NCBI RefSeq assembly: GCF_000175575.2
Contig: NZ_CP005987.1
Coordinates: forward strand, 1-64,000
DNA length: 64,000 bases
DNA from: Acidithiobacillus caldus ATCC 51756
GTDB lineage: Bacteria > Pseudomonadota > Gammaproteobacteria > Acidithiobacillales > Acidithiobacillaceae
Reading direction: 5' to 3'
The notes beneath the pieces were generated by a model that worked only from the letters and a program-made list of their open reading frames with translations, did no database searches and was not told where the DNA came from. Within the stretch, counting starts at the first letter, position 1. Every line of letters starts with the position of its first letter. Of the stretch, positions 20,748 through 31,566 are shown one piece after another. The translations under genes and the position numbers were made by a program.

Positions 20748-21779
20748 TTAAAAGGCCGCATGCTGTTGGAACTGCGTTGTTGCCAGAGGGCCAGGGCTTT
20801 CGTCGGCAAGCCCTCTGGCTACCGCGTCTTCTGTCGAGCCGTCCCTATGCAGAGGATCAAAATACTGCCTATGGATCACGCGATGAATGGAACCGAGATC
20901 TTGTTGTAGGTGATCCAGATATTCGTGAAGTACGGCAGAATTTAGGTCCGCAAGATCCAATTGGTCCAGCCGCTTACGCCCCCGGCGCAATGCTCCCTGG
21001 GCGGCCGAGTTGGCGGGCAGAGTGGCCAGAGCGACTTCCATTTCCCCGAGGCAGTGGTAGACCGTCCGCGGGAATTTGCGATCTCGGATGAGAAACTCGA
21101 CCACTTCGTTGCCACGCACCTCGACGGACACGTGGCGCCGATACATCTCAAAGGCGCTCATGGCGCGTAAAACCCCGATCCAGAGGCTTTCGCTGAGGGT
21201 TGCTTGTAACTTATCCCTTTGGGGAAGAATAACCGCTGTCGTGACGTCCACAATGCGCGTGGTCATGTCGGCGCGCTCCATGTTCCTTCCAAGTTTGACG
21301 AACTGATAGGCGGCATCTTGGCTCATGGTTCCAACCAGGAGGCCCACGAGGGCATGACGCCTGGCAATTACCTCACTCAAAAACGCGTACCGATCGTGTC
21401 GGTTGCCGATCGAGGCACTGGCATAATCGCGGACGAAAAGAAAAAGGGAGTTGAGGCGCTCCCAAAACTCGGAGGGAAGGATTTCCCGAAATGTCCGACT
21501 ATTCTCTCGAGCCTGGTGAATACAGGAAACAATAGCGCTAGGGTTACGTTCATCCGCGATCAAGAACCCCATGATCCGTTGCTCGTCGAGGTTTCCGTAG
21601 CGCGTTTCGTAGAGTTCGGCGATACCGGCAATCCGAAGCAGTATATCCCAACCAAACTCGGCTTTTGGGGGCAGATCGAGCAGCAGCAAAGTAGTCGCAT
21701 TGATCAGACGCGCCATATCCTCACTCCGCTCCAGATATCGGGCCATCCAATATAAATGCTCGGCTATGCGGGAAAGCAT
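20748..21779 (-). CDS. alpha-E domain protein (DUF403)
   Basis: 343 residues from the ATG at 21779 (MLSRIAEHLYWMARYLERSED, a hallmark opening of the alpha-E family). All-helical, with conserved Arg/Glu-rich helices. Its start overlaps the end of the ATP-grasp gene by 16 bp, so translation is coupled. Alpha-E proteins almost always accompany the permuted ATP-grasp and a transglutaminase in predicted peptide-synthesis or modification operons. Last gene of the Anbu locus. Confidence 0.92.
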   Translation of the reverse strand: MLSRIAEHLYWMARYLERSEDMARLINATTLLLLDLPPKAEFGWDILLRIAGIAELYETRYGNLDEQRIMGFLIADERNPSAIVSCIHQARENSRTFREILPSEFWERLNSLFLFVRDYASASIGNRHDRYAFLSEVIARRHALVGLLVGTMSQDAAYQFVKLGRNMERADMTTRIVDVTTAVILPQRDKLQATLSESLWIGVLRAMSAFEMYRRHVSVEVRGNEVVEFLIRDRKFPRTVYHCLGEMEVALATLPANSAAQGALRRGRKRLDQLDLADLNSAVLHEYLDHLQQDLGSIHRVIHRQYFDPLHRDGSTEDAVARGLADESPGPLATTQFQQHAAF

Positions 21780-23230
21780 GGTAGGTCTCCGAGGTCCACT
21801 ATCCACGTATCTTTGGAACCACCGCCTTGGGAACTGTTGACTATAAGCGATCCCGATTGCATTGCTACCCGGGTGAGCCCGCCTGTAGTAACGTATAGTT
21901 CGTCCGCCTGCAGAATGAAAGGACGCAAATCGATATGTCGAGGCTCTAGTCTATCGCCCACCAAGGTTGGTGCGGTGGAGAGCGCGAGAGTGGGCTGGGC
22001 TATGTAATTGCGCGGATCCTCCTGGATACGTTGTGCAAAGCGATGCCGCTCCTCGGGCGTGGCTCGAGGGCCGATGAGCATGCCGTAGCCACCCGACTCG
22101 TTAGTGGGTTTTATCACCAGTTCGTCGAGGTGCTCCAGCACGTACGCACGATCCTCCTCGCGCATGCACAGGTAGGTGGGTACATTGGGCAGGATGGGCT
22201 CCTCGTTGAGATAGTACCGAATCATGTCGGGAACGAAGGCATACACGACCTTATCGTCTGCCACACCCGCGCCGGGTGCGTTGGCGATGGCAACGGTGCC
22301 TTTTATCCAGGCGCGCATGAGTCCGCGCACGCCGAGCACCGAATCGGAGCGGAAAACCTCCGGATCCAGATAGTCGTCGTCAATCCGGCGGTATATGACG
22401 TCCACACGTTGCGGGCCGCTGACGGTCTTGAGGTAAACGATATCGTCCCGACCTACAAAGAGATCCGTCCCTTCGACCAAGAACGCGCCCATCTGTTGGG
22501 CAAGGTAGCTGTGCTCAAAATAGGCCGAATTGTAAATTCCCGGTGTGAGAACGACGATAATGGGACGGGATCGAGCGCGAGGCGAGATCGCAGCCAAGGT
22601 GTCGTAGAGGCGGCTGGTATAGTCATCGATCGGCAGGGGCTTGCATATCTGGAAAAGTTCGGGAAACAGCCGCTTCATGATTTGGCGGTTTTCGAGCATG
22701 TACGAGACACCGGAAGGTACCCGGAGGTTATCCTCCAAGACATAGATGGTCCCGTCGCTATCGCGTACGAGATCACTTCCGCAGATGTGCGCCCATACAC
22801 CCAGGGGCGGGTGAACGCCGCGACAGATAGCACGAAAATTGCGGGAGCTTTTCAGAACGGCTCGGGGGAAGACACCGTCGTTGACGATAGACTGCGCGTT
22901 ATATAGGTCGTCAATGAAGCAATTCAATGCCCGCACCCGCTGTTTGAGACCGGCCTCAATACGTTGCCACTCATTGTACGCCAGCATTCGTGGAACGACA
23001 TCGAAGGGCCAGGCCCGATCGATGTTGCCGGCTTCCGTATAGACGGTGAAGGTGATGCCCATGGCGAGAATGGCTGCTTCCGCGGCCTGGCGTCTTGCCT
23101 TGATCGTGTCGATGCCCAAATGCGCGAGGTGAGAGATCAAAGTTTGGGCCACAGGCCGTGTCTGCCGCTCTGTGTTGATGAGTTCGTCATAGGCCGTTTG
23201 ATGGCTGTAGTACTCTGAGAGCAGATCCAT
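21764..23230 (-). CDS. circularly permuted ATP-grasp protein (DUF404/DUF407)
   Basis: 488 residues, ATG with a GAGGAAAG site. Motifs of the permuted ATP-grasp family: VLEDNLRVPSGVSYMLENR, DVIYRRIDDDYLDP, KPTNESGGYGM and QPTLALST. Such enzymes are predicted to ligate an amino acid or amine to a peptide using ATP; substrate unknown. Sits between transglutaminase-DUF2126 and alpha-E genes in the canonical order. Confidence 0.93.
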   Translation of the reverse strand: MDLLSEYYSHQTAYDELINTERQTRPVAQTLISHLAHLGIDTIKARRQAAEAAILAMGITFTVYTEAGNIDRAWPFDVVPRMLAYNEWQRIEAGLKQRVRALNCFIDDLYNAQSIVNDGVFPRAVLKSSRNFRAICRGVHPPLGVWAHICGSDLVRDSDGTIYVLEDNLRVPSGVSYMLENRQIMKRLFPELFQICKPLPIDDYTSRLYDTLAAISPRARSRPIIVVLTPGIYNSAYFEHSYLAQQMGAFLVEGTDLFVGRDDIVYLKTVSGPQRVDVIYRRIDDDYLDPEVFRSDSVLGVRGLMRAWIKGTVAIANAPGAGVADDKVVYAFVPDMIRYYLNEEPILPNVPTYLCMREEDRAYVLEHLDELVIKPTNESGGYGMLIGPRATPEERHRFAQRIQEDPRNYIAQPTLALSTAPTLVGDRLEPRHIDLRPFILQADELYVTTGGLTRVAMQSGSLIVNSSQGGGSKDTWIVDLGDLPCFPA

Positions 23231-25943
23231 ACCTTTCCTCTATGGAGCTCACGGTGTGGGCTCTAGTCCTGTTGTCCAATGACGCAATAGGCGTGCCATA
23301 CCACGGGGACGAATCGGATCTGTGAATAGAACGCTTCTGGAGAAACGATTCTGGGTGTTTTCCCTATATAGGTGCATAGGTGCGCTACCCTAGTGCTTCG
23401 CGCCATTTGGTGGTGCTGGTCGGCGCAGATCCAAAACCGTGGGGTAATCGGGATTGCCTTCTTCGGGAGGCGTGTCTCCCAGGGACCATCGAGGATCGTC
23501 GGTAAGCGGTGCGTCTCCTGAGCTGCGCTTGGTTCCGAGGGTAACGTCGGGATTCATGCCCGATACATGTCCAGTGGAGGTAAAACGGCTGTGGCGACGT
23601 GCTTCGGCTTCCCAGGCGTTGATGGGCGGGTGTTCGTAGTGATGCCCGCCGGGATGAACGACGTGATAGGTACATCCACCGATGGACAGGCCATTCCAGG
23701 AATCCACAAGATCGAACACCAAAGGAGAGTGGACGGGAATCGTTGGATGCAGCGCAGACGGGGGCTTCCACGCGCGATACCGCACCGCTCCCACATAGTC
23801 GCCGGTGCGTGCGGTGGGGCGCAGAGGAACGCGTCGTCCATTGCACGTGAGCGCGTAACGCGCGGGATTCAGTCCAACCACGCGCACCTGGAGACGTTCC
23901 ACCGAAGAATCGACGTAGCGAGCGGTACCCCCTGCGGTGACCTCTTCTCCGAGAACATGCCACGGTTCGAGGGCCGCCCGGAGCTCTATGCGGCTATCCC
24001 CGATTTGGACCTCGCCGTATCGCGGAAAACGAAACTCCAGGAAGGGCGCAAACCATTCGCTCTCGAACGAGAGGTCGTGCGCGCAGAGATCGGCCACAAT
24101 CTCGTTCAGGTCCTCCCAAAGGTAATGCGGCAGCATGAAGCGATCGTGTAGCTCCGTACCCCAGCGGATGAGCCGATGCCGGTATGGGGCCTCCCAAAAA
24201 CGCAAGATCAAGGCCCGCACCAGGAGTTGCTGGACGATATGCAACCGCGCATGGGGAGGCATTTCAAAAGCGCGCAGCTCGACCAAACCTTGCCGCCCGG
24301 CCGGGCCGTCGGGGGAATACAATTTATCGATACAGATCTCTGCACGGTGCGTATTGCCACTGACGTCTACAAGCAGATTCCGAAACAGTCGGTCCACAAG
24401 CCACGGCTGGGGAATTTCGCCGACCGGGGTTTGCGCAAACGCGATCTCCAGCTCATATAGGGCCTCGTGTCTAGCCTCGTCGATGCGGGGGGCCTGACTC
24501 GTTGGACCGACAAAAAGACCGCTAAAAAAATAGGAGAGGGCGGGATGGTGTTGCCAAGAGGTAATGAGGCTTTGCAGGAGATCTGGGCGTCGAAGGAAGG
24601 GGCTGTCGAGCGGTGTTATCCCCCCAAGGGTGATGTGGTTACCGCCACCCGTACCGGTATGGCGTCCATCGATCTGAAATTTCTCTGCGACCAGGTGCGA
24701 TTGCCGTGCTGCGGCGAAAACCCCCTCCGATAGGGAGACGATTTCCGACCAGGACCGCGCCGGATGCACATTGACTTCGATTACCCCAGGATCGGGGGTG
24801 ACCAGCAATTTTTCCACGCGCCGATCTTTTGGCAGAGGATAGCCCTCCACCACAATGGGCATTTGCAGTTCCGACGCGGTGGCCTCAACGGCTGCCAACA
24901 AGGCAATCGCCGGTTCGAGCGTTTCAGTCGGCGGCAAGAAAATATAGAGACCACCCGTGCGAACCTCCGTGGTCAGAGCGGTACGTGGAACCGGTAGAGG
25001 AGAGCTATTCGGGTCCCGATCTTGAACTAGAGATACGTCTGTGTGCGCACTGCCCGAGTCATGGAGATCGCTGAGGGGGGCAATCGGCGCGAATGGGTCG
25101 TTTTCGACTACGATATCGCGTTTCTGCGGATCGACCCAGGGGAGGCTGTCCAGGGGCAAGCGTAAGCCGAGCGGTGAGTTGCCGGGGAGCAGGATGAGGC
25201 GGCTTCGCCGAAAGGTCCAGGCCCCCGAATACCAGCTGGACCGACGGATATCCCAAGCGATGGGCAGGACAAAGCCTACCGGGAAACGCAGATCCTTGGA
25301 GAGCTTCTCCGCCAGAGCGCGGCGCTCGTCGCTATCGGCGAGGTCGTGTGTGTCCAGATCGAGGTTGGCCGGTAGCGTGGACTCCCGATACAGATAGTAC
25401 AGGGTGTCCTCATAGGCAGGCTGAATGAACGGTTCCGGAATACCTAAACGTCGCGCTAGTGCAGAGAGAAAGCGTTCGGCGTCTGCCCGAGTTCGGCCGT
25501 AGTCGGTACCCGCCACGGCGAGAAGGGAGGGGTCTTGCCACAGGGGTACGCCATCCTTGCGCCAGTACAATCCCAATGCCCAGCGCGGAAGTGCTTCGCC
25601 GGGGTACCATTTACCCTGCGCAGAATGCAGCAGGGCTCCGGAGGTGAAGCGATCTTGCAATGCGCGAATAAGGGTTTCGCCCTTCTGGCGCTTTTCGGCA
25701 CCCAAAGCCTCGAGATTCCACTCGGGTGCCTCTGGGTTGTCCAGAGACACAAAGGTTGGCTCGCCTCCCATGGTCAGTCGTACATCCCCAGCAGCGAGCC
25801 GCGTATCGATGCGTTCCCCGAGTTCCACGATATGGGACCATTGGCGGTCCGTGTACGGCTTGCTGACTCGGGGGGATTCCCGAATGCGCGCTACGGTATT
25901 GTGAAAAGAAAAATCCACCGTACACGGTTCCGTAGAACCGACA

Positions 25944-27361
25944 GAGCTATGGTCAAGATTGGTGTATGAGCATTTGCTAACACGATTCAGGCGGCGTCCT
26001 GTTGAGGATCCAGCCGGGTTTCGTTGGCAGGCATCCCATCGACAAATGTCACCCCGGCAAAGAGCTCGCGCAGTCTTTCCGGATGCTGAATCCCGCGCCA
26101 GTGTCTCTCTGCCTGCTGGATGAGCTTGTAGCTCAGGCCAAGGAAAGTGGCTCGAGAGACACAGTTTTTAGTGCGGCTGCTGCGTTGCCGTACGGTGGCG
26201 AAGGTCGATTCGATGGCGTTGCTGCTGCGGATATGCCGCCAGTGCTCTGCCGGGAAGTCGAAGAAGGTCAGCAGCACGTCCCGGTCCTTCTCGAGCTTTG
26301 CGACCGCTCTGGGATATTTGGCCTGGTAGTCCCGCACGAAGGCTTGCCAGGCTTTCTCCGCAGCTTCACGGGTGTCGGCCATCCAGATCGCCTGCAGGGC
26401 GGCCTTGGCTTTCCCCTGAAGGCGCTTCGGTAGCTCGTTGAGGATGTGGCCGTCTTGTGCACCCAACAGCGCTGATGACGGGTTTGTGGGTAAATCTCGT
26501 CCAGGGCGGCCCAGAAACCCATCGCCCCATCTCCTATGGCCAGTAGTGGCGCCTCCTGCAGCCCGCGGTCGCGCAAGTCCCGCAGGATCTCTAGCCAGGA
26601 GGCTTTGGACTCCCGTAAACCGTCGGTGACCGCCACGACCTCCTTCTTGCCCTCGGCCGTCACGCCAATAATGACCAAGAGACACATCCGGGGATCGTCC
26701 TCCGCCCGCAGCTGGGTATAGACCCCGTCGGCCCACCAATAGGCGTAGCGTTTTCCCTGTAGAGACCGGCGCTGCCATTGGGCATGCTCTTGCGCCCATT
26801 CGACTTTCAAGCGTCCCAGCACGGCCGGAGAAAGCCCCTTGGCCTCCTCGCCCAGGAGAACAGACAGCGCCTCGTGCATCCGTCCCGACGATACCCCGTG
26901 CAGGTACAACCAGGGGAGCGCTGCGGCCACGGTCCGCGACTTGCGCACGTAGGGCGGTACCAGGGAAGAACGGAAGACCACGCCCGAACCGGAGCGGTCT
27001 CGCACCTTGGGGACCTGTACAGGCACGGGGCCGACCGCTGTCAGGATCTCCCGCTCCGGCAGATATCCATTCCGCACGACGGCCCGGCGACCATCGACCA
27101 TGCGTACCGCGGCATACTCCTCCAGCAGCACCTGCACCTCGCCCTCGATGGCCTGTTGGATCAGCTGGCGCGCGGACCGCCGCAATAAGCCCTCGATGTT
27201 CAGGCCCAACTCTCCCATTCCTCCGTCGAAACCAGTACTCTCTTGCATGGCGCACTCCTCATTCGTTGCGAATCGGATCCAGAAACCCTTTTCTAGCAAC
27301 AGTGCGCCACCCTCCTCAAGCTAGTTGTAGACCTCCCGTACACCAGATTCGAGCATAGCTC
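25944..27361 (-). mobile_element. IS256-family element copy 1
   Basis: 1418 bp, inverted ends starting GAGCTATGGTCAAG and GAGCTATGCTCGAA, with 9-bp direct repeats GAACCGACA at 25935-25943 and 27362-27370. One base shorter than copy 2 at 30139. Inserted between the transglutaminase and DUF2126 parts of one gene. Confidence 0.95.
25987..27248 (-). pseudogene. IS256 transposase, 1-bp frameshift
   Basis: Same protein as at 30182 except for one missing T near 26448 (GATGTGGCC against GATGTTGGCC), which breaks the frame after CWVHKTA, between the second Asp and the catalytic Glu. The N-terminal piece would lack the Glu of the DDE triad, so this copy is inactive unless complemented by copy 2. Confidence 0.9.
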
Positions 27362-28213
27362 GAACCGACAATGGGTGCAGCGGCACGGGGTTGCGGGGTG
27401 CAAGCCAGAGGAATATGCCCCTCTCCAGCGAAAAGGCCAGAGGTGGGATCCAGACCCACCCATCCCGCGCCCGGAAGGTACACCTCCGCCCACGCGTGCA
27501 GATCCGTAAAATCTTTGGAGGGTCCTGCCGGGCCGTGCAAGGGGATCTCATCTGCCGCAAGCTGAACGAGGTATCCAGAGACAAAGCGACTTGCAAAGCC
27601 CAGGTGACGGAGCAGTTCCACCAGCAACCAAGCGGTGTCGCGGCAAGATCCCATACGGCGCTCCAGCGTCTCTTCGCAGGTCTGAACGCCCGGTTCCAGA
27701 CGGACGCCGTAATCGATAGCCTTTTGAAGATTCTGGTTTAGCGCCACCAGAAATTCTACCGTGTTTTGCGTATCTTTGGGGACTCTCTGCAGATAAGCGG
27801 AGAAAAGCGGACCAGCGTTGGCACACTCTCGATAGGGCCAGAGCTCTTTAGCAATCGCGTGGGGATACGTGAATGGCCAGGTCTCAGCAAAGTCCTCCAC
27901 GAAAAAGTCAAACGGATCCAGCACAGTCAGGTCCGCAACGACTTCGACCTCCACCGATAGCGCGCGAGCGGGTTTCGGGAAAACGAGGCGTCCTTGATAA
28001 TTCGCAAATGGATCCTGGTACCAATGTAAGAAGTGTTCGGCCGGTTCGACGGTCAGTTTATAGGCGAGAATTGGCGTGCGACAGTGTGGTGCTGGGCGCA
28101 GGCGAAGGAGGTGCGGATGAATAACCACCGAGCGATTGAATCGGTACTCGGTGTGATGACGAATGGCGACGTGCGTGCCCATGGATACCCCTCTTGGCCC
28201 CGATGGGGCATGA

Positions 28214-28984
28214 CTAGAAATGGGGTGCCGAGTCCTGCGACACCGTATTGTCCGTGTTTTTTTCCCAAAAGAATCGAGGCAAATTGTCCAGGGCTTGCAA
28301 AAGTCCGTTGGACCAGCACTCGGTTACGGAACGGAAGAACTGGTTATCCTCATCAAATATCAAGATCCGACCCTCCTGCAGCGAACCCGCGCTGTACAGT
28401 GCCAGTTCTATCGGCGGACCCACCGTGACGTTACTGCGCATGGTGGAACTCATGGAGACCAAGGCGCAGCGTCCCGCCGCTTCCAGGGACAGGTCTGGTC
28501 GAATAACCCGATCCAGTATGGGCTTGCCGTATTTGATCTCACCGATTTGCAAGAAGGGGTGCTCTGGAGATTCGTGAATGAAATTTCCTTGCGGATAAAT
28601 GAGAAATATGGCTGGCGCTTCGGTGTCAATTTGTCCGCCAAGGATGAACGTCGCTTCAAAGTTGACGTTGTTGATCTCCCGCTCCATCTGATTGCGCTGG
28701 ACATCGGCACTGATCATGCCCACGTACTGGGCCACGTCGGTCATGGTGGGAAGATTGAGGAGATTGATGTGCGCGTTGCGCTCCAGATCTTTGTTGAGAC
28801 GGCCAATAACTCCCTGGGTTGTGGCCAGGTTCCCTGCCGATAAGAGGAAAAGCACCCGGTTCCCCGGCCAGACGAAACGGTGCATCTTGGAATAGGTGTT
28901 GACCTGGTCCGTTCCGGCATTCGTGCGGGAGTCGGTACACAGCACCAACCCTGCATCCAGACGTATGGCACAACAGTAAGTCAT
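28214..28984 (-). CDS. Anbu, proteasome-like peptidase homologue (copy 1)
   Basis: 256 residues from the ATG at 28984. After Met removal the N-terminus is Thr1-Tyr-Cys, with Asp17 (CTDSRTNAG) and Lys32 (YSKMHRF), the Ntn-hydrolase residues expected for a proteasome beta-type fold. Other landmarks are LLSAGNLATTQ and GGQI. Anbu is the bacterial ancestral beta-subunit-like protein; its substrate is unknown. It lies 31 bp before the transglutaminase-DUF2126 gene and after the PDC-sensor gene. A 29-codon upstream extension is open but lacks Anbu similarity. Confidence 0.93.
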   Translation of the reverse strand: MTYCCAIRLDAGLVLCTDSRTNAGTDQVNTYSKMHRFVWPGNRVLFLLSAGNLATTQGVIGRLNKDLERNAHINLLNLPTMTDVAQYVGMISADVQRNQMEREINNVNFEATFILGGQIDTEAPAIFLIYPQGNFIHESPEHPFLQIGEIKYGKPILDRVIRPDLSLEAAGRCALVSMSSTMRSNVTVGPPIELALYSAGSLQEGRILIFDEDNQFFRSVTECWSNGLLQALDNLPRFFWEKNTDNTVSQDSAPHF

Positions 28985-29095
28985 CGCGTATTTCCTAGGT
29001 TGAAGGGAGAGAGAATACGGACACGGTGTACTCAAAAAACGATCTTCGAAGAGACCCTGCGCTGTGGGCGGATCCAGCAATCACGGGGAAAAATC

Positions 29096-30037
29096 TCACG
29101 ACCGTTGTGTCCGTGCCCGCTGTGCAAGCAACAGAGTCTCTGCGCGAGCACCGAGATAGACGTAGCCACCGAGCGATAGCAGGAGCAGGGCGGCCGCCGC
29201 GAGCAAGGCTACCGCGAGCCACAGATCGGGGGGATCGTCCAGGGCAAATTTGAACACCAGCATGAGCCCTTCGATGGAGACGGCAATCAGTATGGCAGCG
29301 ATGAAGCGTGTCAAGGTGCGGCGGGTGCTGCTGTGGCGGCGAATATCTTTTCGCAGCAGTACCTCCTCTTCGAAGATCGTTTTGGCCAGATCGAAAACGG
29401 CGAGGGCCAGGGTAAACAGGATCGTGGCCTGAAACGGCGCACTGAAATGTGGTAGTTGCGCGTGCAGTGACCAAATGCGCTCGAGGGAAAGACCGGCATG
29501 CAGGCCCAGTGAGAGGCTCACGATCAGCAATCCGAGGGAAAAGATGGCATAAACCATCTTGAAGTAGGGTTCGGCGAGGCGTCGGGTATCGTCCTCCTCC
29601 AACAGTGCCAGGGCACGATCCAGTTCGCTGTCGGCAACGACAATCCCCAACACGGCTCCTTGGGCGTCCCGCACCGCGATGGCAACGGTAACGCATATCC
29701 GGTTGTTGGCCGAGGAGAGGTACGGATCGGTGAGCACGGCGTCATCGGCTGCCATGGCGAGACGATAATAGGGTCGATGGCTGCGATCGGCACCGGCTCC
29801 ACCTTGGGTCCCTCGACGCCGATAACTGGCAAGGTTATCGCCAATCTGCCTACCCTCAGGATCGAGCAAATACACGAGCTCGATAAATGGATGCCGATCG
29901 AGGAGCGGGCGGAGGATACTACGCTGGGTTTCTGCATCGCAGGAAAACAGTGTGGGTTGGGCGATGGATTCCAGTGGGCCCGCGATCAATCGCAGTATAT
30001 CGCTGCGCAGCTCCCGGAAGTGCTCGAAACGGTTCAT
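29096..30037 (-). CDS. PDC-sensor (Cache-like) membrane protein
   Basis: 313 residues. Residues 1-160 resemble a PDC/Cache sensor (RPLLDRHPFIELVYLLDPEGRQIG, RPYYRLAMA, DPYLSSANNRICVTVA), followed by several transmembrane helices (about 175-195, 215-235, 255-275, 285-305). There is no kinase, GGDEF or methyl-accepting output domain, so signal output is unclear. No N-terminal anchor helix precedes the sensor, which is odd for a periplasmic PDC. First gene downstream of the sigma-54 site at 30079, leading into Anbu copy 1. Confidence 0.75.
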   Translation of the reverse strand: MNRFEHFRELRSDILRLIAGPLESIAQPTLFSCDAETQRSILRPLLDRHPFIELVYLLDPEGRQIGDNLASYRRRGTQGGAGADRSHRPYYRLAMAADDAVLTDPYLSSANNRICVTVAIAVRDAQGAVLGIVVADSELDRALALLEEDDTRRLAEPYFKMVYAIFSLGLLIVSLSLGLHAGLSLERIWSLHAQLPHFSAPFQATILFTLALAVFDLAKTIFEEEVLLRKDIRRHSSTRRTLTRFIAAILIAVSIEGLMLVFKFALDDPPDLWLAVALLAAAALLLLSLGGYVYLGARAETLLLAQRARTQRS

Positions 30038-30078
30038 CTGGCGTGCCTCTCGGGGGAAGGTCGTGCAGCATGGAAGGA

Positions 30079-30094
30079 AGCAAGACCTATGCCG
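30079..30094 (-). promoter_or_regulatory. candidate sigma-54 promoter of PDC-Anbu operon
   Basis: CGGCATAGGTCTTGCT on the minus strand, GG-N10-GC, with a perfect TTGCT -12 box. Expected transcription start about 30068, 31 bp before the PDC ATG. IS256 copy 2 begins only about 45 bp upstream. Confidence 0.6.
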
Positions 30095-30138
30095 TATTTT
30101 TCAAACAGAAGCGGTAACGGGTGGCACGACGATTGCGT

Positions 30139-31557
30139 GAGCTATGGTCAAGATTGGTGTATGAGCATTTGCTAACACGATTCAGGCGGCGTCCTGTTGA
30201 GGATCCAGCCGGGTTTCGTTGGCAGGCATCCCATCGACAAATGTCACCCCGGCAAAGAGCTCGCGCAGTCTTTCCGGATGCTGAATCCCGCGCCAGTGTC
30301 TCTCTGCCTGCTGGATGAGCTTGTAGCTCAGGCCAAGGAAAGTGGCTCGAGAGACACAGTTTTTAGTGCGGCTGCTGCGTTGCCGTACGGTGGCGAAGGT
30401 CGATTCGATGGCGTTGCTGCTGCGGATATGCCGCCAGTGCTCTGCCGGGAAGTCGAAGAAGGTCAGCAGCACGTCCCGGTCCTTCTCGAGCTTTGCGACC
30501 GCTCTGGGATATTTGGCCTGGTAGTCCCGCACGAAGGCTTGCCAGGCTTTCTCCGCAGCTTCACGGGTGTCGGCCATCCAGATCGCCTGCAGGGCGGCCT
30601 TGGCTTTCCCCTGAAGGCGCTTCGGTAGCTCGTTGAGGATGTTGGCCGTCTTGTGCACCCAACAGCGCTGATGACGGGTTTGTGGGTAAATCTCGTCCAG
30701 GGCGGCCCAGAAACCCATCGCCCCATCTCCTATGGCCAGTAGTGGCGCCTCCTGCAGCCCGCGGTCGCGCAAGTCCCGCAGGATCTCTAGCCAGGAGGCT
30801 TTGGACTCCCGTAAACCGTCGGTGACCGCCACGACCTCCTTCTTGCCCTCGGCCGTCACGCCAATAATGACCAAGAGACACATCCGGGGATCGTCCTCCG
30901 CCCGCAGCTGGGTATAGACCCCGTCGGCCCACCAATAGGCGTAGCGTTTTCCCTGTAGAGACCGGCGCTGCCATTGGGCATGCTCTTGCGCCCATTCGAC
31001 TTTCAAGCGTCCCAGCACGGCCGGAGAAAGCCCCTTGGCCTCCTCGCCCAGGAGAACAGACAGCGCCTCGTGCATCCGTCCCGACGATACCCCGTGCAGG
31101 TACAACCAGGGGAGCGCTGCGGCCACGGTCCGCGACTTGCGCACGTAGGGCGGTACCAGGGAAGAACGGAAGACCACGCCCGAACCGGAGCGGTCTCGCA
31201 CCTTGGGGACCTGTACAGGCACGGGGCCGACCGCTGTCAGGATCTCCCGCTCCGGCAGATATCCATTCCGCACGACGGCCCGGCGACCATCGACCATGCG
31301 TACCGCGGCATACTCCTCCAGCAGCACCTGCACCTCGCCCTCGATGGCCTGTTGGATCAGCTGGCGCGCGGACCGCCGCAATAAGCCCTCGATGTTCAGG
31401 CCCAACTCTCCCATTCCTCCGTCGAAACCAGTACTCTCTTGCATGGCGCACTCCTCATTCGTTGCGAATCGGATCCAGAAACCCTTTTCTAGCAACAGTG
31501 CGCCACCCTCCTCAAGCTAGTTGTAGACCTCCCGTACACCAGATTCGAGCATAGCTC
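30139..31557 (-). mobile_element. IS256-family element copy 2
   Basis: 1419 bp, same ends as copy 1, with 9-bp direct repeats CGATTGCGT at 30130-30138 and 31558-31566. Inserted between the Anbu operon promoter and its upstream region, through a 24-codon frame with a good ribosome site. Confidence 0.95.
30182..31444 (-). CDS. IS256-family (mutator-type) transposase
   Basis: 420 residues from the ATG at 31444 (MQESTGFDGG, GAGGAG site). DDE residues lie in WADGVYTQLR, AIGDGAMGF and NAIESTFATVR. Apparently intact, so it could also move copy 1. Confidence 0.95.
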   Translation of the reverse strand: MQESTGFDGGMGELGLNIEGLLRRSARQLIQQAIEGEVQVLLEEYAAVRMVDGRRAVVRNGYLPEREILTAVGPVPVQVPKVRDRSGSGVVFRSSLVPPYVRKSRTVAAALPWLYLHGVSSGRMHEALSVLLGEEAKGLSPAVLGRLKVEWAQEHAQWQRRSLQGKRYAYWWADGVYTQLRAEDDPRMCLLVIIGVTAEGKKEVVAVTDGLRESKASWLEILRDLRDRGLQEAPLLAIGDGAMGFWAALDEIYPQTRHQRCWVHKTANILNELPKRLQGKAKAALQAIWMADTREAAEKAWQAFVRDYQAKYPRAVAKLEKDRDVLLTFFDFPAEHWRHIRSSNAIESTFATVRQRSSRTKNCVSRATFLGLSYKLIQQAERHWRGIQHPERLRELFAGVTFVDGMPANETRLDPQQDAA

Positions 31558-31566
31558 CGATTGCGT

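Larger units (their letters stand above)
23390..28182 (-). pseudogene. transglutaminase-like/DUF2126 protein, interrupted by IS256
   Basis: Removing the IS256 copy and one 9-bp repeat restores an uninterrupted 1122-codon frame, the usual length of this family. Residues 1-270: transglutaminase-like cysteine protease fold with catalytic Cys (RRMGSCRDTAW), His (TDLHAWAEVY) and Asp (GLDPTSG). The rest is DUF2126 (RVSKPYTDRQWSHI, DVRLTMGGEPTFVS, NHITLGG). The split leaves a 288-residue N-terminal protease-like piece and an 842-codon DUF2126 piece that might still be made separately. Partner of the alpha-E, ATP-grasp and Anbu proteins. Confidence 0.92.

Noticed and set aside
25944-31557. Two same-direction IS256 copies as a composite transposon carrying Anbu copy 1 and the PDC sensor
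   Set aside because: Each copy has its own distinct 9-bp target repeat on both sides (GAACCGACA and CGATTGCGT), so they inserted independently.
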